Assembly: GCF_000003605.2 (NCBI RefSeq)
Contig: NW_003121911.1
Location: 434,630-458,139, forward strand
From: Saccoglossus kowalevskii
Taxonomy: Eukaryota > Hemichordata > Enteropneusta > Harrimaniidae
Reading direction: 5' to 3'
DNA length: 23,510 nucleotides
The notes under the pieces: model-generated
What the model was told of the DNA's origin: nothing
The model's database searches: none
Seen by the model: only the letters and a program-made list of their open reading frames with translations
Shown here: piece after piece, positions 1 through 12,600 of the stretch
Layout: every line of letters begins with the position of its first letter
Numbering within the stretch: the stretch's first letter is position 1
Program-made: the position numbers and the translations under genes

Positions 1-417
1 TTGAAAAAAATCCATCTGTAAACAGCCGAGAAATGATTGATTTTTATGATTTTTTAGGACAAAAATGGCTGCCATTCGGCCATCTTGAATCAGATTGTGA
101 ATCAAAATAATGTGCATCAAGGTCCTAGAATGTCTAACATATATACCAATTTTGAAAATAATCCATCCATACACGGTCAAAAAATGCTTGATTTTGATGA
201 TTTTTAGCACAAAAATGGCCACCATTTGGCCATCTTGAATCAGATCGTGAAACAAATTGACGTCCATATGTATAATATCATGTATGATGTTTGTGTGAAG
301 TTTGATTGTGATTGGTCCAGGCATTTCTAAGATACAGGTCCGGACGCACGCACAGACGCACGCACGCATGCACAGACACACGGAGGTCAACACATAAGTC
401 CCTGTTTTGGGGGACTA
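1..417 (+). repeat. 3' part of hairpin-terminated tandem repeat element (copy A, cut by window edge)
   Basis: Two units about 150 bases apart (near 63 and 213) begin with 'aaaatggc..cc' and 'cggccatcttgaatcag' type sequence. They are followed by a run of acgcacgcacagacgcac at about 344-380 and a short hairpin, AGTCCC...GGGACT, at 397-416. The same order and the same end (GGGACTAA) occur at 12914 and 21169. The left part lies outside the window. There are no coding features. Confidence 0.75.
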
Positions 418-420
418 AAA

Positions 421-1560
421 ATATATCATAATTTTGACCAAAGACACACCCATGGCATTTATGTGAGTGCATATAATAGTAACATAGCATATACAGTGAG
501 CGTGATTAGCCTACAAAGTGAAATATATGAAAACACTGGTAAACCTTCAGGGATCCTGATAGATATTGAATATCACTGAAAGCATAGCTTTCAAATCCAG
601 TTAGTGTACTGATAGATGATGGGTATATTTACATTGTACGAGAAACGTAAAATACTAATTGAGTTTTACACTCACAAAAAGGTCCGGTAATAAACCAATA
701 GTGCACAATAGTAATATTACATTATATGACCTATTCTAATGGATGAGCAGCCACAAAGTGTCAAGACAACATTAATTGCACCTTTTTTAAAGAATAGCTA
801 AGTTAGCATGTAATAATTACTTTTGAATGCAACGTTATACAATATATAATGCACTTAATGATTAACCCTGCTATGATTTTTAACCCGGATTTCATCACAT
901 GAGATTTTGCACTATTAATAGCCAATTTGTTGCATAATGCAAAATCTACCTGCCACTCAAAGAGACTGCATTAACTTGAATATTAGGATGGTGCCTCACA
1001 TAAATAACATAAAATGTGGCTGCCACTTCATAGAGACACCATTACCTTGTATAAGTGAAAATTCTACATCATAATATAATTCAGGAAAGGAGCTATAATA
1101 AGCTCAATTACATCAAGAAAGACACCCATAACTTTTTCACTATTACAATACCCCCTAGCACAAATGGCCATACTATGATGACTGGAGTATGACATGCTAA
1201 GGGGTCTTATGTGTGGTTCTCTTCTATATATTACACTGTATGTACATATGACATATAAAAACACTGACATGTAAGTGTATTATTGATGAACTTCAAAGAA
1301 AAAATATATATAATAAGATTTTGTCTCACACGCACCTTTCATAGGGAAAGGCTTCTAATAGAACAAATACAGTATAATGGAATGTGCCCACGCATGCATG
1401 AAACGAGTTCATAAAGGAATTATTAACCACTTGGGTGGAGAATGAAAAAGTGATAAATGAAACATAAAATTAGAAAATATTCTTACTCAGGGTAATCTTA
1501 TTATATTGGTAAAAGCCTGTTTAGGGGTCATTTGATTAGATTATAAAATAAGTCAGTGAA
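421..1560. other. AT-rich noncoding stretch, no recognised feature
   Basis: Stops are dense in all frames, and I see no splice-flanked open segment, tRNA or clear inverted repeat. It presumably lies in the intron, or past the end, of the minus-strand gene. Confidence 0.5.
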
Positions 1561-1677
1561 GCCCCTATCAGTTGTAAAGAAAACTCAAAACAAGTCAGCC
1601 ATTTTGAATCGGAACTTGAAATGAATGCAGGTTATTATGTGTGGCATGATGTATACTGTTATCTGTCTAGGCATGTT

Positions 1678-1724
<47 letters not shown>

Positions 1725-2480
1725 TCAGGAACAGTATTCATTGAAACATAGTGGCCACCAATCAGCCATTTTGAATAAGAATCAGTAAAACACAAGTAAT
1801 TGAAATACCTAATCCCTGAGAAATACATAAAGTCTGAACACACACAGTCAGAGATTTCATCAACAAAATGACCACCAGATGTCCATTTTTTGTCCGATCT
1901 GACAAACAAAATTATATACATTAAAGTCCCATAAAGCTGAATGTACATATCCAAGTTTAAACTAAATCTGCATAAAAACAAACAAATGTGCATTGTGATA
2001 TAGTAGTTCAATGTTTGTATCCATACATGACCGTGATTCGAATTTGAACATTATAAATGGTTGCCATTCAGCTATCTTGAATTGTCAGATAAATCCATTT
2101 GCATATATGTGACATTATGTATGATGCATAAATTTGAACATGATCAGACAAGGCAGGTCCGATATATGGCTCTAGAGCTGCATTTGATTGTTAAAACAAA
2201 ATGGCCACCAGTTGGCCTTTTTGAATCAAATCTGAAAAACAAAATGATGTGCATCAAATATGGTCTTATTACATTCAATGTTTATACAAAGTTTGACAAA
2301 CTCTTCACACACAACTGACATCCAGTACTGGGATGGCAGAAATGGTTGATTTTGATATTTCCAATATTTAACAGCCACCATTCAGCCATCTAGAATTGGA
2401 TTGTTCAATAATTGTAGGTACGTGTACATATGTTTGACATGATTTATGATGTGTGTGTGAAGTTAAATGTAAACATGCAG
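1560..2480 (+). repeat. Degenerate copies of the 'atggccacca..cagccat' repeat
   Basis: Several degenerate units of the same repeat family occur at roughly 1595, 1750, 1868, 2050, 2200 and 2370. Each has a gccacca..ggccat-like core followed by 'ttgaat' and a 'tttgaacat/aagtttgaca' tail. They are more diverged than copy A or the units at 12050 and 20540, so they are probably older. Open frames here on both strands are repeat artefacts. Confidence 0.6.
1679..1721. repeat. TA dinucleotide microsatellite
   Basis: An uninterrupted run of about 21 TA units lies inside the degenerate repeat region. It encodes the artefactual Tyr-Ile tail of a minus-strand open frame. Confidence 0.95.
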
Positions 2481-2784
2481 TTCAGACCATCTGTACCACT
2501 GATTCCAATAAAGTGATTGTGAGTAATCAAATCTGACTCACAAATCAAACAAAAAAAACTGTAAAATTATGTGAGGGACATATTTTTGCAAATTAAGTGA
2601 ATCAAGGAACAATTTTAACTTTCACTATGAGTGTATAAACCCAAGAAGGCAAAATGTCTGTTTTGAAATTTGTCTTCATGAATATACTTGAATTCAAAAA
2701 ATTTAAAAACCTTCATGGTGTACATCAGCCTACTTTTTGTTGAAAATGATTTTTAAATATGGGTTTTAAAAACAAATAGCTTGT

Positions 2785-3128
2785 CAGCTGATATCCTCGG
2801 GGGCGGACATCCGGGCATTTTCACCGCCTGGCAACCCGCGGCGGTGAAAACAAAGGCCCAAAACTCGCAGAAAACGGTACTTTGGGGTGATTGTTGAGAC
2901 TCCTCTGAACAGTGCAACAAGATTAGCCCTATGTGTGTAACATATATAAATTTGATTGTTCGGGATTACTTCAAAGTTGAGTTTGTATTGTTTTCTCGAA
3001 TTTTCACCGGCTCGACTGGCGTTCCACAGCAGCACGCACAGAGCCCATAGAAATGCATGGTACAGTGGTGCGCGTCTTAGCAACGTGGAACGTCTTGTGA
3101 CGTAGCTCCGCCCCCGAGGATAGCTCTG
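2785..3128. mobile_element. 344-bp GC-rich MITE-like element with terminal inverted repeats and TTGT duplication
   Basis: The left end CAGCTGATATCCTCGGGGGC is the inverted counterpart of the right end, whose reverse complement is CAGAGCTATCCTCGGGGGC; they share a perfect 15-base core (TATCCTCGGGGGCGG). Both ends are flanked by TTGT (2781-2784 and 3129-3132), a plausible 4-bp target duplication. Inside the left end is a perfect 11-bp hairpin stem, TTTTCACCGCC (2818-2828) with GGCGGTGAAAA (2840-2850), and TTTTCACCG recurs at 3001. The GC content is far above the surroundings. I see no transposase, so it is non-autonomous. The superfamily is not clear. It sits 285 bases downstream of the coding exon at 3414-3615. 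Confidence 0.7.
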
Positions 3129-3317
3129 TTGTTTGAGATGTATAATGAGAAAGAAATATATTATTAATCAGTCTAGCCATTTTCAAGATCACAAGATTAT
3201 GAGAAAATTGAAGTTATCAAAACTATGGTCTTTCTACCATGATGACATGATGGCATTTTCAATGTGCTATCCCAGCATCAGCATGGCCCAGTCAAGCAAA
3301 AGTACTTGAGGATCTTA

Positions 3318-3370
3318 ACCAGGTAGGATTTAAATCATGAGTCCAATGCAACAATTAAGCACTACACCTA
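3318..3370 (-). repeat. Possible tRNA-derived SINE fragment
   Basis: On the minus strand GGTGTAGTGCTTAATTG resembles a pol III A box in a D-arm, and GATTTAAATCC about 30 bases on resembles a B box (GGTTCRAATCC). Between them CATTGGACTCAT looks like an anticodon arm. The spacing is too short for a functional tRNA: the variable region and part of the T-arm are missing. This would be a decayed SINE head at best. Confidence 0.25.
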
Positions 3371-3413
3371 CTATTCTATCTCATGATGAAAACAAACATT
3401 AATGTGAACTTAC

Positions 3414-3615
3414 CATCCCAGTGAAATGCTTCCCTTCATGGTGCAAATAAAGGTGTATTTCCTCTTCTGACAGACCACATTGTCTCAATTCTTCCAACTC
3501 ATCTTCTTCCTCCTGCAGCTTAGCGAATTCGTCCAGACTGAGCTGCCCAGCAGCCCTTTCTATAAATGGCTTGAATGTTAAACTTTCAGTAAACTGCTTC
3601 TTTTGTGCTAATTGC
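3414..3615 (-). CDS. Third coding exon of the minus-strand gene (residues 73-140)
   Basis: The acceptor is gaaattgttacag and the donor GGGATG|GTAAGT. The exon has 202 bases: one base that completes Gly73 and 67 codons. It encodes QLAQKKQFTESLTFKPFIER, then a Glu/Asp-rich amphipathic stretch (LSLDEFAKLQEEEDELEELR) and CGLSEEEIHLYLHHEGKHFT. Codon use is clearly less AT-rich than the flanking intron, and no stop interrupts the frame. It ends in phase 0, so the reading frame continues into an exon I could not find before the left edge. Confidence 0.78.
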
Positions 3616-6600
3616 CTGTAACAATTTCATAGCCCAAATTGTAAACTTCCTTTAAATGACCATGTTTTGAGAACCAAAGTGAACTTTTGTCACCATTCAC
3701 CAAATTAAACCCATCCAATTTTTAACATCAAAATGGCCACCATTCAGCCATCTTGAATCTGAATGTCAAACGAATACACACATGCACAATGTATGATGTA
3801 TATATAAAGTTTGAACATAATTATTCAATTTTGATCAAGACATGTTGGCAATGTGAAATTTTGTCTATTTGGTTCAAAAATTAATTGAAAAATGCTACCC
3901 AATGACACTAGATATACTTTAAGAAAAAGATCAACTCAAATTTACACACTTTCAGGTAAACTTATATTTACGGATTATACATATATATAAGTTTGATAAC
4001 AATTGGCCCAATATTATTGGAGTTATTGTGCTCACAAGAAAAGTTTATGATGATGTTGATGGCAGACAACAGACTTTTCTGCAACTACTATCATGACTTT
4101 CCCTTCACTTTATTATGGACATGCTAAAAAACAATCAAAGAAGTCTTAGAAAGAAAAGTATCCTGAGAGTAATGGAGGCATATTTGAAATCACTTATCCT
4201 TTAAAACTAGAATTTTGGTGACTAATAATGGTTTATAAGTCCAATTTCAATAAGATTTTTTGAGATATCAGATATTAGCTAATAAAAATTAGACAATCAA
4301 TATGCATGGTTTTAAACATTAAACTAATCACATCTGTGGATTACCCTAGAGCATCTAATAAAATAACAATAAAATGTGACTATTATGAATATTATGCAAA
4401 TTTGGTAATCAGTATGCTCGATTTTACAATTCGATACTAATCCAAAACTTGTCCCAACTTGTATATAAAATATTATTGAGATCAAATAATTATTTTTTGA
4501 GATATAGATGAAAAAATTGGATACTTATTCAAATTAGATAATTAATATACACTGAACCCAACACAAAACTAACCAGGTATGTGCATTGTCCCTAAGAACC
4601 TATGTTATAATTGTACCAAGTTTCATAAGAATGTGATGATAAATTACGAAATGAGCAATATGTATACTATCAAAGCAATTGGACTCGCGGTTTTTAACAA
4701 GAAGTCGAAAATATCACTTTTTACCAAAAATTACAAATACATTCACAAAAATTAGAGAATTGAAGATATTATCATGAAATGAACAAATCTAAGAGAGGTC
4801 TACCCAAGGAACATATACACCAAGTATCAAATCATTCAGGCTTGCAGTTTTGAAGAAGAAGTCGAAAAAGTAAAACATTGACATGGACGACAGACAATCA
4901 CTCATATAATAAGCTTCGCTCGACAAATTCGACAGCAGAGCTAAAAATGAACGGCAATTATTATGCAAATTGGGTAAGTATTATGTATATATTTTAACCC
5001 AAATCTAATTAAGTTGTTAAATTGTCTTATAGCATTGAAATAAGATGATTAGTACTTGAGATAACAATGGAAACTAAAAACACATTAATTAGTATGCAAA
5101 AAAGGTAATTAATATGCACATTTTATAATAAAACTAATCATGTCTGTGCAGCATCACAGATATTCTACATCGAAATGTGATAATTAATACTATTGAGATA
5201 ATCATGCAAAAATTTTAAACGTTATGAGTAACGCAAATTAGGTACTAATTAATATGAACAGATTTTAACCATAAATTGATCAGGTCTGTCCAATGTCTTA
5301 GAGCATCTATATATCAAGATATCCAGGGAAAATATATACACACACATAAATGCATACAGGGTAATTGTAAAGACTCCCAATTGTGTATAACTCAACAATA
5401 ATATACACGAGTCACATCCAAATAGCATCTGTTCACAGATATGAAGACTCATAGATTATTTGGAATCACGACATAAAGTTAGCAGTGACGACAACAACAT
5501 CATCACTGCTGCTCACTGCTGATGGGTAGTTTGTTTCCTTAATATGTACTGTATGAAGTACTTTGGTTATAATGTGAATTACTACACATAAGGTTGATCC
5601 ATACAATTTCATGGGTGGTTCTAGTGAACATTTTCAATGTTCATGTATTAGTAAAATGATCTTTAACCACCATTTATAATTGTTTTGGGACACAATAATC
5701 ATTCATTATATCAGGTCTCAAAAAAGAAAGAAAACATCATAATTTATTGTGTATGTCTTGTTTATACTTTTTCACTGTAGAGTCCCCCCTTGTGTCACCT
5801 CTATAATCAGCATAAAGTAATAACACATTTATCTGAAAAAATGTGGTCTGTGACCCCAATTTTGTTGTTAGCATATATGTATGACCTTGTAAAACAAGTA
5901 ATCTCTTCACTAAGTATTATAAATCTCCAACTACTTTGATGACACTGTTATGATCAACTTTAACTCAAAGTGTCATCATATCGTAATATGAATCTCGCTT
6001 TGTAATAGCGCTACATATACACTAAATGTATCAATTAAGATACAACAAAAGATTAATAAAAGACCATTAGCATTAAATGTTGGAGATAACTAGATAAATG
6101 AATTCTGCAGATAGCATGATCGTAGTTGAAAGTAAGATAGAAGCTCTTTCTGTTATTGATGTTGACGACCATATACAAATTTACATGATTATACAAATAT
6201 ACATTCAAGCAATCACATGTTATACATATAGTATGCATTTTGTAGAGTATTCTGTTATGGCAACACCATTCTCCCGAGAGAAAGATCTAGCTGTGCTGTG
6301 GTAATCTGTGCTGCTCATTTCCACAAGGATCCTGTGAATTTTACGTGCACTGCATGAAGACAGGAACATAACTCAATGCCGACAGATAAATTTCATCCCA
6401 TTTTTATGACTAATCTTTTTCAAAACCATCTGCAGTCCAGGCATGTCAGATATAATGATGCAGCATTTTGTAAAACAAATGTTGGCCATTTAATGGAAAT
6501 CAATAATTGCATGCCTGAGATCAATTTGTATTATTGAGTTGAAATGGTAGAAATGATAAATTGTTATGCATTTTTTAAAACATAAATGCCTGCCAGTCAA

Positions 6601-9600
6601 TTCAACATCTCAATCAGATCCTAAAATAACTGCATACCGTATACTTGATATACAAGTGTGTAGATAGAATGTGATTGATGCAAGTTTGTCCAAAATAAAA
6701 GAGAATTCACACACAATGAAAACATACACATTACGCAATCTATATTTAAATCTCAGTTTCCATAATTCATACGAACAGAGACTTACAAATGATGCGACAG
6801 TACCGTTATCAAAGAGATGTGATAAAATCAGACCGAATAACTTTTCAAATTAATTGCTTTCAAAATAAAGAAACAATGACTGAAAGATTATTTTCAAAGA
6901 GATATCACTATAAGGTAAATATTCTGCTGATTATCAGAACAGCTAATTGCCAGCAATGCACTCAAAGCGTCACAGATGTATGTTATAATTTTGAATGTAA
7001 ATAATGCTCACAAAAATACATAGCAATCAGTTTTTTAGAAAGGTTACTGAAAGCCTGGTGTTCCGGCAAACTACTTGATACAAAATTTGACAAAACCAAA
7101 TTATCTGTATGTGTATGTGAGGGTTTTATGTGTGACGATAAAGTGCTAGTACAGACAGTAAGCCATCTGTTTAACACATACAGCCACATATTGCATTTTT
7201 AATGCTTAGTGCTCACAAGCACATGTAAGTACAGACGAACCAGAAAACAGAAGGGCAATAATACATCATGTCTCTTTACATTTTCACATACAACATTTAT
7301 AGAGCTTTATTGGGGTCTTGGAATTTGACATTATTTGACAGTGTGAATATGTGCGTATTGAGGGAAAAAAAATATACATTAAACTTTCAAATTTCAATGC
7401 CTACCAGAGTGTCCAAATGCTTCAGCTTCCAAATTGCTTGTTCAAATTTCATCTGCCAACACCTTTGAAACAAGTTGCAAAACATGTGGATTCACAGAAT
7501 TGATTTTGTTCTTAACTACTTAGAAATAAATAGAAATAATTCCAATTCTGGCAAATCCTTGTTTATTCAGGAAATGCACGCAAATTCCAAATATATCAAA
7601 ATATGTTACATAATTGATATCACATAATAAAGCTCTACAAATTATGCTTTCACAGTGCAACTTTAGGTACATGTAATTATATATTAAGTGAATATGAGAA
7701 TTATTCCCAACAACTTTTGCAGCTGCAGTTGTTTATGAGATGAGATTTTTCACTAATATTTCTTAATTGTAGAGCAATCACATATACATTTTACAGAATA
7801 AGTTTGAAATGCATTAATAAAGAGTTAAATATAGCATCCAAAGTAATTATTAAAACTGATATCTTGCAGGTGAAGTGAATCACAGTCAGCTGGCGCACAC
7901 GTGATAATAAAATAAATACGATATTTACTACATGGGGGCCGCCATCTTGAATGACGCATAAAACTAAATAAGAGACAAGTTGTGAAACGCGTTTTTCAGA
8001 TTCCTACAAATCAGGACAAAAATACCAAAATACCGCTGAGCTGGAATGCAAATTTTTAGTTTCAAATACCCCGGCTTAGTGTTCCAGGTTCTTCGCGGAA
8101 TTAGGTGTTTGTATGCAAGGGATTTTTCCACACAAAAAAGACGAATTAGGCTGAATTTTGTTATCGGTTGGCTTAATATAACCCCAATGGACCGTATTTT
8201 TGTGAAAGATTGGTATTTTTGTCCTGATTTGTAGGAATCTGAAAAACGCGTTTCACAACTTGTCTCTTATTTAGTTTTATGTGTCATACAAGATGGCGGC
8301 CCCCATGTAGTAAATATCATATTTATTTTATTATCACGTGTGCGCCAGCTGACTGTGAAGTGAATAACATTTTTGCAGAAGCAAATAGATTACCTACCCT
8401 TCTATAGAAACATTGGTGTCCATTTGTTTATCCAAAAGCCTCTTGAGCTGCCTATCAGTTGCCGTGACGACAGAATCACTTGGTGCAGAATCCAATGCTT
8501 GATCATCGTATGGTGTATATGGATCCTCTGATGTACGTGTAACTCCACGACTTCTGTATTTACGACTGTCACCACTATCAAGTAAAATGGAAATACATGT
8601 GTAGTAAGTCTGAGATAGCGAAAAAGAAATTAACTATCTCACGATAAGAGTGGGGAATATTGACAATGTTCATAAACAATTATTACTGTAGAATACTTTA
8701 TTTTAGCTGGAATTAATTTTCGCTGAACAGACTTCAAGTGTTTTCTATGGAATTTATTTTCACGGATGTTTGACAAGTTGAATGTAAAATATAGGAAAAA
8801 ATGCATATTCACTGGATTTTATTTTCACTGAATCTTTCCGCCAGCGAAAATAGTGAAAATTAATTCCATTGAAGTATTTTACAGTAATGTACATCTACCA
8901 GCGAAAACAATAAAATCATCCATCCGGAAAATACAATGTTACAGATGCTTACGAATGTCTTCCTCATTTGAAAAATGTCTGTCATACATGTATTTATGCC
9001 ACAACTGAACTATTTCCTTTGTTTACATCAGACACTGCAACAAAATAGCAAGTAACTGTAATAGTATCATGTCATAAAGCAACAAATCTTTGGATGACAT
9101 TCACTTATAATGTGTAAACAGTGACAAGAAAAGACAAGGCAAGGTACCTATAGTTTCATTATGTTCCAATAAAGGCAATGAATAACATAACCTTATATTA
9201 TACATCCAATGAAAATTTTTATTCCAGAAAAGTGGATTCTAAAAATGTTTATCTTATCTGATTTGTACCACCATCGCACAACCTATTTAGAAATTTTCAT
9301 TATTTGTAATTAACATAATATTCAATGATTATTTATTATCTCTTTATGAGGTGCACTTATAATCGTCTATTCCTTATCCTATACTCATCACTTGAAGCTA
9401 TCTTTTGAGATACTCAACATATTCAATAACATAGTACTGTAGTGCATTTCTTGAATTTATTTTATTTTCTGATAAAATTGTATTACCGGGAGTATACATT
9501 ATTATGCTGAGGCAAAAAAAAATGTGTTTCTGGGTCATCATGCTAGTCAGTTGAAAATGTGCGCATCACAGATTTTTTTTTTTCAGAAAAAAATGAAAGA

Positions 9601-12600
9601 AAAGTTCAGTGTTCAAGAAAATTATAAATTTAATAAAAATTTCAGAATAATTAAAATAATTCTTGTAGCCTTACATATTTTATAAGCTCTATGACTTATT
9701 ATTATGAATTAATTATTATACAACTGTCAGCATATGCCTTCAAATGTGCAGTAATTTTACCTTATTTGTGAATACCAAATAAGAGTGATATTATTGTAAT
9801 ATTGCCAAGTAAATTTAACCAATTTGAATCACCCTGCCCCCATCCTGGGCTTTGCAGACAAAGCAGTTAGATCATAAAAATGTGAATAAAAAGTTATTAA
9901 AGAGTATTTGTCAGAAAAATAACCTGCATGAAAGGAATTTTGAATCACAAAGAAGTTATAAAATAGTGAATATGTCAAACAAATGACAGATGAATAATTT
10001 CTACAATAGAAATCAGCTCTGTTGGGTCAACTCAACGCTTTCAACAGCTAAATTTATTCCATTTACATGGAATGCATGGAAATGTTAAGGAACATTTCAA
10101 AATTAATTGCTTATTCTAACCAGCTTATTGACAAGCTTGTGTCATTTTGGTTATACATGTACAAACAAGAAAGTGAACAATTAAGTTAATAAAGGGCAGT
10201 GGTTGCAAGATCTCATATAAACAAACATGGCAACTTTGTTGCGCAGACCAACGAGTACAAACTGAGACGTTACCAAGCTTTCACTAGATAATTCTTTTCT
10301 GGTGATTGGTAGGTATTGAAGGAGTCACCAGTGATAATTTGCCTGGTTAAAAACATATAAGAGCACATTGGATTGTGGGAAATTCAATGTTTATCAAAAC
10401 AAATGTCGCACATGTGCGGCACGATGACTACTGTCCTTTAAAGTTAAGAATATCCATCCTAGCTTTTGTAAGAAATACTACCAGAATAAAATAAAATTTG
10501 GAATAGAATTATGAAAAAAAAAGTTGTCTGTACAATGGAATTCAGCTTGGTTAATAAGTCAAATGAAATGCACAGAAATGATAGGAACATTTCAACATTG
10601 ATTTTGTTATTATCCCGGTAACCAGTTTGTTAATGACAAGCTGTGTCATTTCGGCTATAAATGTATAAACAAGATTGTGGAATTCACACAGTGAAATGAT
10701 TATAAGCCTTCATCAAATTCTTTCAATTTTTGTATTATAAAACTGTCTTTGAATGAGGAACAAGTATTATATCTCACATACAAATATTACAAAAAAAGAC
10801 ACTGTATGAAATATGAACTAATAAAATAATATGTGGTGCACCACTAGTAGACAGACAATAAAGGTAACCATGTACAAACATGATCATAACATCATACATG
10901 TAGTTATAATTCTGGTTGCCGGAACAATCATTTAATGTCAAACATGTTTAAACATGGTTGAAACTCAAGTCGAATTAACCATGGTGACAAATTATGCTGG
11001 AACCTGCTCTGATTAACCGCTGTAAGAACATGATTATCCAAGACAATCAAACATGGTTGCACTTTATAATGCTTCTGGCATTTGGGTGTGCTTAGGTAAA
11101 ATTTCAATAATTATTTGAAAAGGTGTACACAGACATATTTAAAAATAAGTTTCTTAAGATGAAATGTACATCTCATCCACAAGCCTTATATTTAACTTGA
11201 AAAGTACAATGTCATTTAAATACTGAATGTCTTCAATCATGCAGGTACATAATGTGATATTGATATTTCCAATGAATAAAAAATAATACATAGATTAATA
11301 ATAAATACGACAAAAACGCAACCCTGTAGGCTGGTTTTGTATTAAATTGCTGTTACAGTAATATTTTACTAAAAATAACTTAAGTTTGTTTATCTTGTGG
11401 ATAGTTAATATTTCAAATTCCCCGCAAAGCATTTGTAAAGGTTAAAATTCTACACTTGGGATTTGAAAAAAACAAAAAAAAAACATGCTTGTGCAACCTA
11501 GTGTATATTAAATCGTCATCATATCAAGTGTCAGGGAAATCAACTCAGTCTTCTCCGAGAACCAGTTGTGGACATTATCAAACGGGGGATTTTAACAATA
11601 ATATTGTTATGACCAAAATGGTAGCCATATATATGGCCAAAAATCGAAAATCCACTGGTGTTAGGAAACATATATTTTTTTTGTTTATGTATGAGTAAAC
11701 TATTTATAACAAGTCATTGTCAATGACACGTCCCCGTTCCGTTCATATTTGAGTGACATATACATCCAAAGCAGATCATGACCGAAATGCACCTGCATAT
11801 GTACAACACATTGTACTAAATCTGAACAAAATCCATCCATGCATGACTGAGATCTGGTTCCGGAATTGTGAAAATACGTGATTTTAATGCATTTTCGGTC
11901 TTAAAATGGCCATCATTCAGCTATTGTTAAGCGGATCATGAAACAAATGCACATATCTATTTGTGACATGATGCACCATGTGTGTGTGAAGTTTGAACTT
12001 GATCAATCCAGACATGTCTTGGATACGGATCCAGAACTGAATTCTTTAAGAAAATGGCCGCCAGTCGGCCATTTCGAACTTGATCCGAAAAAAAAAATGA
12101 CGTGCATCAAGGTCCTATTATGTTTAATGTAAGTACCGAATTTGAACAAAATCCGTCCATGCANNNNNNNNNNNNNNNNNNNNNNNNNNNNNNNNNNNNN
12201 NNNNNNNNNNNNNNNNNNNNNNNNNNNNNNNNNNNNNNNNNNNNNNNNNNNNNNNNNNNNNNNNNNNNNNNNNNNNNNNNNNNNNNNNNNNNNNNNNNNN
12301 NNNNNNNNNNNNNNNNNNNNNNNNNNNNNNNNNNNNNNNNNNNNNNNNNNNNNNNNNNNNNNNNNNNNNNNNNNNNNNNNNNNNNNNNNNNNNNNNNNNN
12401 NNNNNNNNNNNNNNNNNNNNNNNNNNNNNNNNNNNNNNNNNNNNNNNNNNNNNNNNNNNNNNNNNNNNNNNNNNNNNNNNNNNNNNNNNNNNNNNNNNNN
12501 NNNNNNNNNNNNNNNNNNNNNAAAACAAAATGGCCGCCAGTCGGCCATTTCGAACTTGATCCGAAAAAAAAAATGACGTGCATCAAGGTCCTATTATGTT

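Noticed and set aside
1676-2011. 111-codon minus-strand frame ending in a Tyr-Ile run
   Set aside because: It is a translation of the TA microsatellite and degenerate repeat units; no domain and no splice context.
2784-3083. 99-codon minus-strand frame
   Set aside because: It lies entirely inside the GC-rich inverted-repeat element, where stops are rare because of composition.
8046-8234. 62-codon frame in the centre of the 7881-8357 element as a possible transposase
   Set aside because: Too short, with no recognisable motif, and it runs into the inverted repeat arm.
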